The notes: a model not told the origin generated them from the letters alone. Shown: positions 7,986 through 17,657, numbered from the stretch's first letter. The stretch is DNA of 64,000 bases from Kribbella albertanoniae (GCF_004348455.1 NZ_SMKA01000008.1:1-64000), one strand, 5' to 3'. Numbers and translations are program-made.

Positions 7986-10754
7986 GTGAGAGCGACGGGG
8001 CCTCCGTCTCTGCAGATCGACGTTCTCGGGCCGGCCGAGCTGTTGACGCCTGCCCGCGAACCGCTGCCACTGCGGCAACCGCTCGGTCGTGCGCTCGCGG
8101 TCCGGCTGAGCCTGGCCCGGGGCAAACCCGTTGCCGACAGCATCCTGATCCGCGATCTCTGGGGCGACGACGACGCAGCCCGGCCACTCGCCCGGCTGCG
8201 GGTGCTGGCGTCCCGCCTGCGCGGCGCGCTCGGCGACCATGCCGGGGCGCTGCAGCGGACCTCGGCCGGCTTCAGCCTGCAGGCCGAACCGGCCGACCTG
8301 GACGCCGCTGAGAGAGCGCTCTCTGGTCTTGACGCCATCCGCCGCAGCGGCGACCAGGCCAGGGTGTTCGAGACCACCACGGCTGCGCTCTCGCGCTGGC
8401 GCGGTGATCCGCTCTCCGATCTGGACGGGATCCCGTTCGTTGCTGCCGAACGGCAGCGCTTGGGATCCCTGCGTCTTGAGCTACAGCTGGCCTGGGCCGA
8501 GTCCGGCCTCGCGCTCGGCAAGTTCGTCGAGCCGGAGCTCGAGCGACTGGTCTGCGTCCATCCCTTGCACGAACGGCTGGTCGGGCTCTCCGCGCAAGCG
8601 CTCTTCCGAGCCGGCCGCCAGGCCGACGCGCTCGACCGGCTCCACGCGCTGCGGGTCCGGCTGGCCGACGAACTCGGCATCGATCCGGCGCCCGAGACAG
8701 TCTCTCTCGAGGACGACCTGCGCACCCGTCTCACGGCCGCGCCCAAGCCACGGACCTCGTTGCCGACTGCAGCACGAACCTTCGTCGGCCGCGAGCAGGA
8801 GCAGGCCGAGCTGCTGCGGCAGATTCAGCAGCCCGGCCTGATCACCTTGCTCGGCGGCCCCGGCGTAGGGAAGACCCGGCTGGCCCGGGAGCTCGCTGCC
8901 CGGACGACCGAGAGCGGCCGTGCGGTCGCCTGGCTGGACCTGGCCCCCGCTCAGCCGGGAGACGACCTGGAGAGCGCTCTCGCCGGCGCTGCCGGGGCCA
9001 CCAGCGGAGACCACTCGATCGGCCACTCCGCCGAACTGCTGGCGGACGCCCTGCTCGTCGTCGACAACGCCGAGCACCTGGTCGAGCAGGTCGCCACGGT
9101 GATCGACGTACTGAGGTTCAAGGCCACCGGCCTATCGATCCTGGTCACCTCCCAGCGCCCACTCCGCCTGACCGACGAACAACTCCATCGAGTCGCTGCC
9201 TTGACCGCCGCGGAGGCGACCCAGCTGTTCTGCGATCGCAGCGGTGCCGAGCCAAGCGCGGCAGTAGACCGAATCTGTACGGCGGTCGACCGCCTCCCCC
9301 TCGGCATCGAGTTGGCCGCCGGCCTCACTCGAACCCTCTCTGTCGACCAGATCGCCCAGCGAATCGAACACCGCCTACGCCTACTCGTCCGCGGCCTCCG
9401 AGACGCCGGCCCCCGGCACGTCAGCCTCCGCTCAGCCCTCGACTGGAGCCACGAACTACTAGGCCCCCAGGAACAAGTAGCCCTCCGCCGCCTGGCCGTC
9501 TTCGCCGCCGGCTGCACCCCCCAGGCCGCCGCCTTCGTCCTCACCGACTCACCGAGCGACGGGCTGGGTGGTGGCGGGATTGCTGCTGAGCAGGTCGATA
9601 GGTTGCTGGCCGAATTCGCGGACCGGAGTCTGATCACCAGCGGCGACGAGCGTATCGGGCTGCTCGAAACGGTCCGCGAGTATGCGCTCGACCAACTGCG
9701 TTCGTCGGGGGAAGAGAGTGCTCTGCGGCACAGGCACGCTGCCTGGTGCGTGGAGCTCGCGAAGTTCGGCGGAGCGTACGGTCCACAAGATCAACGCCTG
9801 CTCCTCGGAGAACCCGAGCTCGCTCGCCTGGTCCGGCTGGAAGAGCCCAACATGCTCGCCGCCATCGACTGGTGCATGGGCGACGGCAACGACCCCGGCC
9901 GGGTCAGCGAGTTCGTCGCACCACTCGGCTGGCACTGGATGTCCCGCGGAATGATGGCGCAGGCCAGCGAGTGGTTGTGGGCGTCGCTGCCCGCCCTGGC
10001 CGCGGGAACAGCAGAGCGCGGAAACGCTCTCCGGGGATTCGCATTCCAGGCCCGCAGCGTCGGCCGGTACGACGAAGCGCTCCAGGCCGGACTGGAGTGT
10101 CTGGAGATCCAACGTGCCTTGGGTGACGATCGTGGTCTCGCGCGTACGTACCACGTGCTGACCCTGACCAGTCTCGGACTCGACGACGTGTACGCCGCTC
10201 TCGACTACGCACACCAGGCCGGGACGATGGCCCGGGCGCTGGATCTGCCGATCGTGCTCGGTGCATCACTCAACTGCAGCGGCCTGGGCCTGCGCATGCT
10301 CGGCTACCCGGCCGCGGCCAAGGAGATGTTCGAGGAGGCGTACGACATCTGGGCCGCGGTCCGCGACGACGAAGGTCTCGTGCTGGCTTCGAACCATCTC
10401 GGCGTACTGGCAGTCCAGGCCGGCGACACCATTGAGGGGCGGCGCCGGGCCCTGTTCTGTCTGCGGATGGCACGCGGTATCGGCGGCCTGCTGGGGATCC
10501 TGGACGGTCTTGCCCTGCTCGCCACAGTCGAGGCCGCCGAGGGCAACTACGAAGACGCAGTCCGGCTGATCGCCGTCGTCGAGTACCAGCGCGAGGAGCT
10601 GAGCAGCCCCATCCAGGTGGCCGACGAGGCCAGCGCTCTCGCCGCTGCCTGGGCAACCTGCCGTGAGGCCCTCGGCGCCGAGGCCGACCGGCTGGCGGAG
10701 TTGTCGCGACGCCAGTCGCCGGAGACGCTCACCGCCGAGATCCTGGCCGGCTGA
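7986..10754 (+). CDS. BTAD / NB-ARC / TPR transcriptional regulator (AfsR-SARP type), paralog 1
   Basis: A protein of 922 aa of the large AfsR-like regulator class. An N-terminal winged-helix region (ILIRDLWGDDDAARPLARLR, about 52-71) is followed by a bacterial transcriptional activation domain ending LADELGIDPAPETVSLEDDL, and an AAA/NB-ARC ATPase with Walker A GGPGVGKT (about 293-300) and LLVVDNAEHL as Walker B. The C-terminal half is helical, TPR-like. Start is GTG 7986. Its stop TGA overlaps the ATG of a close paralog. By position, divergent from CIS block 2, it may control the injection system; that is inference. The HTH is somewhat short at the N-terminus. It contains the palindrome AGAGAGCGCTCTCT. 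Confidence 0.85.
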   Translation: MRATGPPSLQIDVLGPAELLTPAREPLPLRQPLGRALAVRLSLARGKPVADSILIRDLWGDDDAARPLARLRVLASRLRGALGDHAGALQRTSAGFSLQAEPADLDAAERALSGLDAIRRSGDQARVFETTTAALSRWRGDPLSDLDGIPFVAAERQRLGSLRLELQLAWAESGLALGKFVEPELERLVCVHPLHERLVGLSAQALFRAGRQADALDRLHALRVRLADELGIDPAPETVSLEDDLRTRLTAAPKPRTSLPTAARTFVGREQEQAELLRQIQQPGLITLLGGPGVGKTRLARELAARTTESGRAVAWLDLAPAQPGDDLESALAGAAGATSGDHSIGHSAELLADALLVVDNAEHLVEQVATVIDVLRFKATGLSILVTSQRPLRLTDEQLHRVAALTAAEATQLFCDRSGAEPSAAVDRICTAVDRLPLGIELAAGLTRTLSVDQIAQRIEHRLRLLVRGLRDAGPRHVSLRSALDWSHELLGPQEQVALRRLAVFAAGCTPQAAAFVLTDSPSDGLGGGGIAAEQVDRLLAEFADRSLITSGDERIGLLETVREYALDQLRSSGEESALRHRHAAWCVELAKFGGAYGPQDQRLLLGEPELARLVRLEEPNMLAAIDWCMGDGNDPGRVSEFVAPLGWHWMSRGMMAQASEWLWASLPALAAGTAERGNALRGFAFQARSVGRYDEALQAGLECLEIQRALGDDRGLARTYHVLTLTSLGLDDVYAALDYAHQAGTMARALDLPIVLGASLNCSGLGLRMLGYPAAAKEMFEEAYDIWAAVRDDEGLVLASNHLGVLAVQAGDTIEGRRRALFCLRMARGIGGLLGILDGLALLATVEAAEGNYEDAVRLIAVVEYQREELSSPIQVADEASALAAAWATCREALGAEADRLAELSRRQSPETLTAEILAG

Positions 10755-13507
10755 TGCGTCTCGAGACGCACGTTCTCGAGAGGCATGTTCTTGAGATGCA
10801 CGTTCTCGGGCCGCCCGAGATCTTGTCTGCATCGCGAGAAACGTTGCTGGTGCGGCAGCCGCTCGCTCAGGCGCTGGCGGTGCGGCTCGCTCTCGCCCGC
10901 GGTGAAGCGGTTGCCGACGACATCTTGATCCGCGATCTCTGGGCGGACGAGGAGGCCGCCAGACCGGCCGCCCGGCTGCGGGTGCTGGCCTCACGGCTGC
11001 GTGGCGCGCTCGGGGAGCACTCGACCGCGCTCCGCCGCAGCCCGGCCGGATTCAGTCTGCTGGCCGAGCCCACCGATCTGAACGCCGCTGAGAGAGCGCT
11101 TTCTACGGTCGACGCAGTACGGCGTTCAGGAGATCAGGCCCGGGTGTTCACCACGGCCGCGGCCGCGATCGGTCTGTGGCGCGGGGATCCGCTGGCCGGT
11201 CTGGAGGACATTCCGTTCGTCGACGCGGAACGGCGGCGGATGCAGATGCTCCAGGTGGATCTGCAGCTCGCGTGGGCCGAGGCCGGGCTCGCGCTCGGCC
11301 GAGCGGTCGGACCGGAGCTCGAAAGAATGATCGCCGTCCATCCATTGCACGAACGGCTGGTCGGGCTGTCCGCACTCGCGCTGGCCCGAGCCGGCCGGCA
11401 GGCGGATGCCCTCGATCGGCTGCGTGGGCTGCGATCCCGGCTCGCCGATGAGCTCGGCATCGATCCGACACCGGAGACGGTCGCCCTCGAGGACGATCTA
11501 CGGGGTCATCGCCCACCGGCACCGCGGATTCCGTTGCCGACGGCAGCGAAGAACTTCGTCGGCCGCGACCGCGAGCTGACCGCGCTGTTACGCGAACTGC
11601 GGCAGCCGACGCTGATCACGCTGCTGGGTGGACCGGGCGCGGGCAAGACCAGACTGGCCCGAGAGGTCGCCGCGCAGGCGGCCGAGAACGGTCGCTCAGT
11701 GGCTTGGTTGGACCTCGCACCGCTACGCCAAGGCGACAACCTGATCGCCGCACTCGCTGGTGCCGTCGGAGCCGATGGCGGTGGCGAGTCACTGGGCCAC
11801 TCCGCCGAGCTACTGGCCGGCGCGCTGCTCGTCGTCGACAACGCCGAGCACCTCGCGGACGCCGTCGTACCGATGATCGAGGCGTTGCGGTTCAAGGCGG
11901 CCGACCTGTCGATTCTGGTCACCTCGCAGCGCGCGTTGGGTTTGTCAGCTGAGCAGGTACGACGGGTTGGGCCGCTGGCTGCTGCGGATGCGGCTCAACT
12001 GTTCTGCGACCGCAGTGGCGCCGAGCAAAGCCCTGCAGTGGAACAGATCTGCGCCGCGGTCGACCGGCTCCCACTCGGCATCGAACTCGCCGCGGGTCTG
12101 ACGCGGACGTTGTCCGTCGAGCAGCTCGCGGCACGGATCGACGGCCGGCTGCGGCTGCTGATCCGCGGGTTTCGTGATGCCAGGACTCGGCATTCGAGTC
12201 TGCGGGCAGCTCTGGACTGGAGCCACGAACTGCTGGAGCCACCGGTCCGAACGGTTCTGCGGCGGATGGCAGTCTTTGCCGGGGGCTGCACCTTGGATGC
12301 GGCCGAACAGGTGCTCGCCGGTGACGGCATCGTGGCCGACGAGGTGGCCGAACTGCTCGCGGTCCTGGTCGACCGCAGTCTGGTCACGATGGATGCGGAC
12401 GAGCGGTTCAGTTTGCTGGAGACCGTGCGCGAGTACGGCCTCGACCATTTGCGGGCGGCCGGCGAGGAGAACGCCGTACGGAATCGGCATGTTCGGTGGT
12501 GTGTGGAGCTAGCACAGTTCAGCCGGCATGCGGCAGCGCTGCATCAGCGGCTGGCGTTGCGGCAGCAGGTGACCGGGCGGGTACTGCGGCTCGAGGAGCC
12601 GAATCTGGTGGCGGCGATCGACTGGTGTCTTGCCGAGGGCAACGATCCGGCGCGGGTCGGCGAGATCGTCGCGCCGTTGTCGTGGCATTGGGTGTTCCGC
12701 GGCCTGATGGGCCAGGCTCGCGCGTGGCTGCGGGCGTCGTTGGCCGGGCTGACCGAGCCGACGGTCGAGCGTGCGGCGGCGTTGGCTGGGCTGGCTGCGC
12801 AGACCCGGTTCGCGGGTGGGTTCGCCGAGGCACTGGAGGCCGGGCTGGAGAGCGCGGCCATCTATCGCTCGCTCGATGACAAGCGTGGGCTGGCGATTGC
12901 TTCGCAGGGGTTGACGTTGACGAGTCTCGCGCTGGATGACGTGTACGCCGCTTTGCAGTTCGGGCGCGAGGCCGAACTGCTCACGCGTGAGCTGGGGATG
13001 GGCGTCGTACTGGGTGCTGCGCTGAACTGCAACGGGATGGCGCTGAGGCAACTCGGCTATCCGGTTGAGGCCCGGGCTTTCATCGGCGAGGCGTACGACG
13101 TCTGGGCCGAGATGAACGACGAACAGGGCAAGGTGCTGGCCATCGGGAGCCTCAGTCTGCTGGACTTCCAGGCCGGCGATCTCGCTCAGGCCCGCGCCCG
13201 GGCGCTTGAAGCGCTGCGGATCGCGCGCGGGATCGGGTACTCGACCGGCGTACTGGATTGTTTCGGGCTGCTCGCGATCCTCGCGGCCGCCGAGGGTTCA
13301 TACGAGCTGGCGGTCCGGCTGCTCGCGGTCAGCGACCACCAGCGCGCCGAGATCGGCGCCCCGGTCCTCCTCACCGACCGCCGCCAGGCCGAAACCACCG
13401 CCTGGGCCCAGTGCCGCGCCGCCCTCGGCCCCGAAACCGACCGCCTAGCCACCCTCGCCCGCCACCAAACCCCCGAGCCTCTCGCCGCTGAGCTCCTCGC
13501 TCTTTGA
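10754..13507 (+). CDS. BTAD / NB-ARC / TPR transcriptional regulator, paralog 2 (contains a TTA codon)
   Basis: A protein of 917 aa, closely similar along its whole length to the preceding gene, so the pair arose by tandem duplication. The winged helix, BTAD (ADELGIDPTPETVALEDDL), Walker A GGPGAGKT (about 293-300) and TPR-like C-terminus are all kept. The ATG at 10754 overlaps the previous TGA (TGATG). A second in-frame ATG at 10796 aligns better with the paralog start; the extra 14 residues come from three 15-bp tandem repeats (LETHVLERHVLEMHVLG). Codon 279 (11588-11590) is TTA, very rare here and in Streptomyces a mark of bldA-dependent translation. Target genes unknown; CIS control is plausible from position. 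Confidence 0.85.
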   Translation: MRLETHVLERHVLEMHVLGPPEILSASRETLLVRQPLAQALAVRLALARGEAVADDILIRDLWADEEAARPAARLRVLASRLRGALGEHSTALRRSPAGFSLLAEPTDLNAAERALSTVDAVRRSGDQARVFTTAAAAIGLWRGDPLAGLEDIPFVDAERRRMQMLQVDLQLAWAEAGLALGRAVGPELERMIAVHPLHERLVGLSALALARAGRQADALDRLRGLRSRLADELGIDPTPETVALEDDLRGHRPPAPRIPLPTAAKNFVGRDRELTALLRELRQPTLITLLGGPGAGKTRLAREVAAQAAENGRSVAWLDLAPLRQGDNLIAALAGAVGADGGGESLGHSAELLAGALLVVDNAEHLADAVVPMIEALRFKAADLSILVTSQRALGLSAEQVRRVGPLAAADAAQLFCDRSGAEQSPAVEQICAAVDRLPLGIELAAGLTRTLSVEQLAARIDGRLRLLIRGFRDARTRHSSLRAALDWSHELLEPPVRTVLRRMAVFAGGCTLDAAEQVLAGDGIVADEVAELLAVLVDRSLVTMDADERFSLLETVREYGLDHLRAAGEENAVRNRHVRWCVELAQFSRHAAALHQRLALRQQVTGRVLRLEEPNLVAAIDWCLAEGNDPARVGEIVAPLSWHWVFRGLMGQARAWLRASLAGLTEPTVERAAALAGLAAQTRFAGGFAEALEAGLESAAIYRSLDDKRGLAIASQGLTLTSLALDDVYAALQFGREAELLTRELGMGVVLGAALNCNGMALRQLGYPVEARAFIGEAYDVWAEMNDEQGKVLAIGSLSLLDFQAGDLAQARARALEALRIARGIGYSTGVLDCFGLLAILAAAEGSYELAVRLLAVSDHQRAEIGAPVLLTDRRQAETTAWAQCRAALGPETDRLATLARHQTPEPLAAELLAL

Positions 13508-13595
13508 CTCTGTCACCCGCGGCGCCCCAGCGATTAGACAAGACTTCTTGTGCAAGACAAATTGTGCTGGCTTCGCGTCATTCGGAGCACCGAGG

Positions 13596-14243
13596 TCAGA
13601 GGCGCCCGCGGGCCACGGCGAGCTGATCCACGATGGTTGCGGCGCCGGCCGCCTGAGCGAGCGCGGTCGCCTCGGCCAGGAGAGCCTCGGCGTCGGCGGA
13701 CCTGCCCTGGTCGATGGCGAGGTGGATGAGGCCGACGAGGTTCGCCGCCACGCCCTCGGTGAAGCCGAGCTTCCGGCGCAGCTCGGTGGACTCCCCCAGC
13801 AACCGGCCTGCGTCCTCGGCTCGCCCGTCCCGGTGAGCGGCGATACCGAGGTGGCGGAGGGCGTAGGACAAGATCAGTTCGTCACCGCTCTCGCGAGTCA
13901 GCTCAGCCGACGACACGAGCGCAGCCAGTGCCGGCTCGGCGTCATCGCGAACGACCTGATGGAAACAGCCAATCCAGAACAACGCTTCCGCCCGGCCCCG
14001 CGCGTCTCCCAGCGCTTCGTACAGCTCGAGAGAGCGCTGGAACAGTTCCAGCTCACGCGATTCCTTGCCTTCACGGCCGTCGACGAAGTGCGCGTGCAGC
14101 AACTTCCCGCGGGCCAGCGCCAGCTCAGCCTCAGCCGCATCCAGCTCGCGATCCACACCCGCGAGCCCAGTCATGTCCCCCTGGAAGATCGCCAGCTCGT
14201 ACTGCTCGCCCGCCTGCCGCACACGTTCATCCACGCCCACCAA
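13596..14243 (-). CDS. Tetratricopeptide-repeat protein of unknown function
   Basis: A protein of 215 aa, all-helical, with TPR-like repeats such as ELFQRSLELYEALGDARGRA, ALRHLGIAAHRDGRAEDA and LVGLIHLAIDQGRSADAEAL. No signal peptide or catalytic domain is visible. It may be a scaffold or a detached regulator domain. It lies 17 bp downstream of the TetR gene on the same strand and is probably co-transcribed with it. It resembles the TPR ends of AfsR-like regulators in style, but it carries no DNA-binding domain. Confidence 0.75.
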   Translation of the reverse strand: MVGVDERVRQAGEQYELAIFQGDMTGLAGVDRELDAAEAELALARGKLLHAHFVDGREGKESRELELFQRSLELYEALGDARGRAEALFWIGCFHQVVRDDAEPALAALVSSAELTRESGDELILSYALRHLGIAAHRDGRAEDAGRLLGESTELRRKLGFTEGVAANLVGLIHLAIDQGRSADAEALLAEATALAQAAGAATIVDQLAVARGRL

Positions 14244-14260
14244 CGTAGTACCCGCGGAGT

Positions 14261-14995
14261 TCAGCGCTTCGTGGCGATCAGCACGTCGATCCCGTCCAGG
14301 ATCCGCTCGAGGCCGAAGGCCACATCGTCGTCCACCACTTCGTCGGTGTACTCGTTTCCGGCCATCATGGCGGCCAGGACCGAATAGCCGAGTTCCTGCA
14401 AGCGGGGCTCGAGGAACTTGGTCACCGCCGCCGACTGGACGGACGTGGCAGTGCTCTCGCGCACGTCGCGTCGCGTGGTGGCGAGCTGCCGCGCGTAGCC
14501 ATCCAGGAGGAACGCGCAGGCGATGGCTTCACCGGGAGTCAGGCCGGCGCCGGTCAGCACCTTCAGGATCGCCTCTGCCCAGCCCAGCAGATTCGGCGTC
14601 ACTGGAGCCCCACGGACCGGCAGGTCGCAGAGCCAAGGGTGGACTTCGCAGCGGTCGAGCATTGCCCTGGTCCAGATGGTCGCAGCGGCCCGCCAATCCC
14701 GCGCATCGGGCAGCAGTTCCGGCGCCGGGCCCCAGGCTGCTTCGGCGACGAGCACCAGCAGTTCGTCCCGGGACCTGACATAGCGGTAGATCGCGTTGGC
14801 GGTCAGGCCGATCTTCTGGGCGATCTTGGGCATCGACATGGCGGCGAACCCGTCGGCGTCAGCCAGTTCGACAGCGGCCGCGACGACCTGCTCGACGCTC
14901 TGCGACGGCTTCCGGCCGAGCTTGCCCGCCTTGACCGGAAGGCTCCAGGCCAAGGCGAGTCCCGGCGGCAACTCCGCATCGTCGGTGATCGGCAT
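14261..14995 (-). CDS. TetR/AcrR family transcriptional regulator (TetR_C-like effector domain)
   Basis: A protein of 244 aa. The N-terminal HTH (VEQVVAAAVELADADGFAAM ... IAQKIGLTANAIYRYVRSRDELL, shown in part, about residues 35-80) is typical of TetR repressors, and the C-terminal ligand domain resembles the tetracyclin-repressor-type class. ATG at 14995 is chosen; longer reading into the neighbouring promoter is a shadow. It is divergent from the carboxylesterase gene at 15101, so it probably represses that gene and itself. Confidence 0.88.
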   Translation of the reverse strand: MPITDDAELPPGLALAWSLPVKAGKLGRKPSQSVEQVVAAAVELADADGFAAMSMPKIAQKIGLTANAIYRYVRSRDELLVLVAEAAWGPAPELLPDARDWRAAATIWTRAMLDRCEVHPWLCDLPVRGAPVTPNLLGWAEAILKVLTGAGLTPGEAIACAFLLDGYARQLATTRRDVRESTATSVQSAAVTKFLEPRLQELGYSVLAAMMAGNEYTDEVVDDDVAFGLERILDGIDVLIATKR

Positions 14996-15100
14996 CAGGT
15001 CGGTTCCTCTCGTCGGCAACGCGCCGATTGACTTCGTGTGCACCTTACACTTATATTTCGTGGGACCCACACACAAATGAAACCAGGGCAGGGGAACGAG
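14996..15100. promoter_or_regulatory. Divergent promoter between TetR and carboxylesterase genes
   Basis: A 105-bp AT-richer stretch for this genome. It holds TTACACTTATATTTCG at 15044-15059, with a TATATT hexamer that could be a -10, flanked by GTGTG (15036-15040) and CACAC. A clear Shine-Dalgarno run GGGCAGGGGAACGAG precedes the esterase ATG at 15101. Operator position is inferred only. Confidence 0.4.
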
Positions 15101-16750
15101 ATGGAACAGCCACGACAGAACCAGCGAACCGGCCGTCGATTCAGCACTTCTCGCCGACTGGGAGTGCTCCTGACCGCGGCGTTCCTCGTCGCCTCGGCGG
15201 CCGGCGGCGGCGCAGCAACCGCTCTCTCGGGCAACGACGCCGCTGCCACCGTGGTCGCGACCGACCTCGGCGCCGTACGAGGAAAGCTCGAGGCGGACGC
15301 CAGGGTCTTCCAGGGGATCCCGTACGCCGCGCCGCCGATCGGTGAGTTCCGCTGGGCGTCGCCACAACGGGCCGCTCCGTGGCCTGGCATTCGGGACGCG
15401 ACCAAACCCGGGAATCGCTGCGCCCAGGCCGAAGGGCTGATCGATCCGGCCAGCACGACCGAGGACTGTCTCTTTCTCAACGTGACGACGCCGCGCCGCG
15501 GCAACGAGCGCAAACTGCCGGTGATGGTGTGGATCCACGGCAACGGCTTCATCAGCGGCGCCGGCAGCCTGTACGGCGCGCAGCAGCTGGCGAGCAGTGG
15601 CAACGTGATCGTCGTCAGCTTCAACTACCGGTTGGGAATCTTCGGGTTCCTCGCTCACCCCGCACTCAACCACGGTCAGGCGCGGAACCTGTCGGGCAAC
15701 TTCGGCCTCGAAGATCAGCAGGCCGCGCTGCAGTGGGTCAAGCGCAACGCCGCGGCCTTCGGCGGGGACCCGGGTAACGTCACGATCTTCGGCGAGTCTG
15801 CCGGCGGGACCAGCGTCTGTGCTCAGTTGGCCGCGCCGGGATCCGCAGGTCTGTTCCAGAAGGCGATCGTGCAGAGCGCCCAGTGCACTGGCCGGAAGTG
15901 GTCGCCAGGGCCGCCGACATGGTTCCCGCTGCCGCGTTCTGAACGGGAGAAGAACGGTGTCGAGATCGCTGCCACGATCGGCTGTTCCGCCCCCGGCACC
16001 GCAGCGAAGTGTCTACGCGGCAAGCGTGTGGACGACCTCGCAAAGTTGTCCGATGTCGGGGTCGGCTCAGGTCCTACGTACGGCGGCGGCCTGCTTCCGC
16101 TCAGCCCGGAGCGCGCCTTTGCCACCGGCCGCTTCCATCGTGTCCCCATCGTTCAAGGGATCACACGCGACGAGCACAACCTCTTCACCGCAGCCATCGA
16201 AACAGCGACTAGCGAGGTGACGACCCCCGCGACCTATCGTGCACAACTGGACGCGGTGTTCAGCGCGGCCGATGTCGAACGCATCCTGGCCCGGTATCCC
16301 GTCAGCCGCTTCCATTCCGCGGGCGAGGCATTGTCGGCCGTCGTGACCGACTGGGCGTGGGGCTGCACGGTTCTCGATCAGAACCGCGTACTCGCCAGAC
16401 ACACCCCGGTGTACGCCTACGAGTTCGCCGACGAGACCGCTCCCTGGTTCACCACTCTCCCGAAGCCCAACTTCCCCACCGGCGCGTTCCATGGTGCTGA
16501 ACTGCAGTATCTCTTCAACGACGAGCAGCTCCCCGGTCCGGGCACGCCCGCGCAGAAACAACTGTCCGCAACGATGATCCAGTACTGGGCGCAGTTCGCA
16601 GCGACCGGAAACCCGAACGGCGACGGACAGCCACGGTGGCTGCCCTTCCAGAGCCGGGACCACGTCCAGTCACTCGCCCCCACCAAGATCGGCCCAGCCG
16701 ATCTCGCCCAGGAACACCAGTGCTCCTTCTGGAAATCGCTAGGTTCCTAA
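15101..16750 (+). CDS. Type-B carboxylesterase/lipase, exported
   Basis: A protein of 549 aa of the carboxylesterase type B family (alpha/beta hydrolase). The N-terminus has a basic stretch and a hydrophobic signal (LGVLLTAAFLVASAAGGGAA), so it is likely secreted. Family motifs are present: VFQGIPYAAPPIGEFRW, EDCLFLNV, the oxyanion loop HGNGFISGAGS and the nucleophile elbow TIFGESAGG (Ser about residue 232), with the late HGAELQYLF histidine. It hydrolyses ester bonds; the substrate is unknown. ATG 15101 is preferred over upstream starts because of the strong SD GGGCAGGGG. Confidence 0.92.
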   Translation: MEQPRQNQRTGRRFSTSRRLGVLLTAAFLVASAAGGGAATALSGNDAAATVVATDLGAVRGKLEADARVFQGIPYAAPPIGEFRWASPQRAAPWPGIRDATKPGNRCAQAEGLIDPASTTEDCLFLNVTTPRRGNERKLPVMVWIHGNGFISGAGSLYGAQQLASSGNVIVVSFNYRLGIFGFLAHPALNHGQARNLSGNFGLEDQQAALQWVKRNAAAFGGDPGNVTIFGESAGGTSVCAQLAAPGSAGLFQKAIVQSAQCTGRKWSPGPPTWFPLPRSEREKNGVEIAATIGCSAPGTAAKCLRGKRVDDLAKLSDVGVGSGPTYGGGLLPLSPERAFATGRFHRVPIVQGITRDEHNLFTAAIETATSEVTTPATYRAQLDAVFSAADVERILARYPVSRFHSAGEALSAVVTDWAWGCTVLDQNRVLARHTPVYAYEFADETAPWFTTLPKPNFPTGAFHGAELQYLFNDEQLPGPGTPAQKQLSATMIQYWAQFAATGNPNGDGQPRWLPFQSRDHVQSLAPTKIGPADLAQEHQCSFWKSLGS

Positions 16751-16763
16751 CCTCGGACCGAGC

Positions 16764-17546
16764 TCAGGAGCCGGTGTCGACGGATGCGACCGGGGTCAGG
16801 TGGGGGCGTTTGGCGGTCCGGCCGTCGGCGCTGGAGCGACCCCGAAGGCGACGGTAGACCCAGGGTGCGACGAAGGAGGCTAGCCAGGTGACCTCGGTGT
16901 GGATGGCTTGCCAGCTTGTCGGGCGCGCCTGGGGCTCCAAGGGGAGGTTCCAGGTGCCGTCACTGCCAGGCAGGCCCAACGCATGGCTCACCGCAGCGGC
17001 GATACGGGCATGACCGAGGGGGCTGGCGTGCAGACGATCTGCGCTCCACATCCTCGGGTCGGTCGCGAACGCGTGCGGATAGGTGTCGACCACCAGTACG
17101 CCGTGCCTGTCCGCTGCGGCTGTGACCAGAGCGTTGAACTCGATCACGCGAGGTCGCAGCCGCGCGACAAGCGGCGCGATCTTCCCGATATCAGGCAGCG
17201 TGAGCGTGGCGACCACCGCGCCGGCGGCGGTGAGAGCCGCGAAGATCTCCTCGAGGTCAGCGACGACCTCGGCAGCCCGGAAGCCCGGCCGGATCAGGTC
17301 GTTCATCCCGGCCACCACGGTTGCGACGTCGGGTCGCAGGGCCACGGCCGCCTCCAGTTGCCGCGCGCGAATCTGGGCCACTCCGAGGCCACGGACAGCG
17401 AGATTGGCGTATTGCAGGCCTGGGTTCGCCTGAGCCAGCTGATCGGCCAGCCGGTCGGCCCAACCGCGATAGCCGCCGCGTTCGTCCTGATCGCCGAGGC
17501 CCTCGGTCTGGCTGTCGCCCAGTGCGACATAGCGCTGGTAGGTCAT
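16764..17546 (-). CDS. SGNH/GDSL hydrolase
   Basis: A protein of 260 aa of the SGNH hydrolase family (esterase/lipase type). Block I is VALGDSQTEGLG near residues 7-18, block II RGLG with glycine, block III VVAGMNDL (GxND), and block V DRLHASPLGHARIA (DxxH). There is no signal peptide, so it is probably cytoplasmic. ATG 17546 follows GGGGGAGTGAG, a good ribosome site; a longer reading would run through the dispersed repeat at 17564-17657. It is convergent with the carboxylesterase gene, 13 bp apart. Confidence 0.88.
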   Translation of the reverse strand: MTYQRYVALGDSQTEGLGDQDERGGYRGWADRLADQLAQANPGLQYANLAVRGLGVAQIRARQLEAAVALRPDVATVVAGMNDLIRPGFRAAEVVADLEEIFAALTAAGAVVATLTLPDIGKIAPLVARLRPRVIEFNALVTAAADRHGVLVVDTYPHAFATDPRMWSADRLHASPLGHARIAAAVSHALGLPGSDGTWNLPLEPQARPTSWQAIHTEVTWLASFVAPWVYRRLRGRSSADGRTAKRPHLTPVASVDTGS

Positions 17547-17563
17547 CTCACTCCCCCGTTGGC

Positions 17564-17657
17564 GTGGTGGCGCGAGACACCTTGTCACGGGTGGAGACCT
17601 GTTGCCATAGGTCTCCGGCCCCAACTTCTTGTCTCCAGCCACCACTCGTGGCGGGGG
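17564..17657 (-). repeat. Dispersed structured repeat, copy A
   Basis: About 94 bp, in minus orientation relative to the copies at 26907 and 63520. The minus strand reads GCCACGAGTGGTGGC, then TGGAGACAAGAAG, TTGGGGCCGGAGACC, ACAGGTCTCC and GACAAGGTGTCTCG. It contains the stem GGAGACC-N10-GGTCTCC. It sits exactly between the SGNH hydrolase and the last gene of CIS block 1. No ORF is seen in it. Confidence 0.75.

Noticed and set aside
13508-13595. CAAGACTTCTTG-type inverted repeat as a terminator of BTAD regulator 2
   Set aside because: The pairing is only 5 bp with a 2-nt loop, too weak to call.
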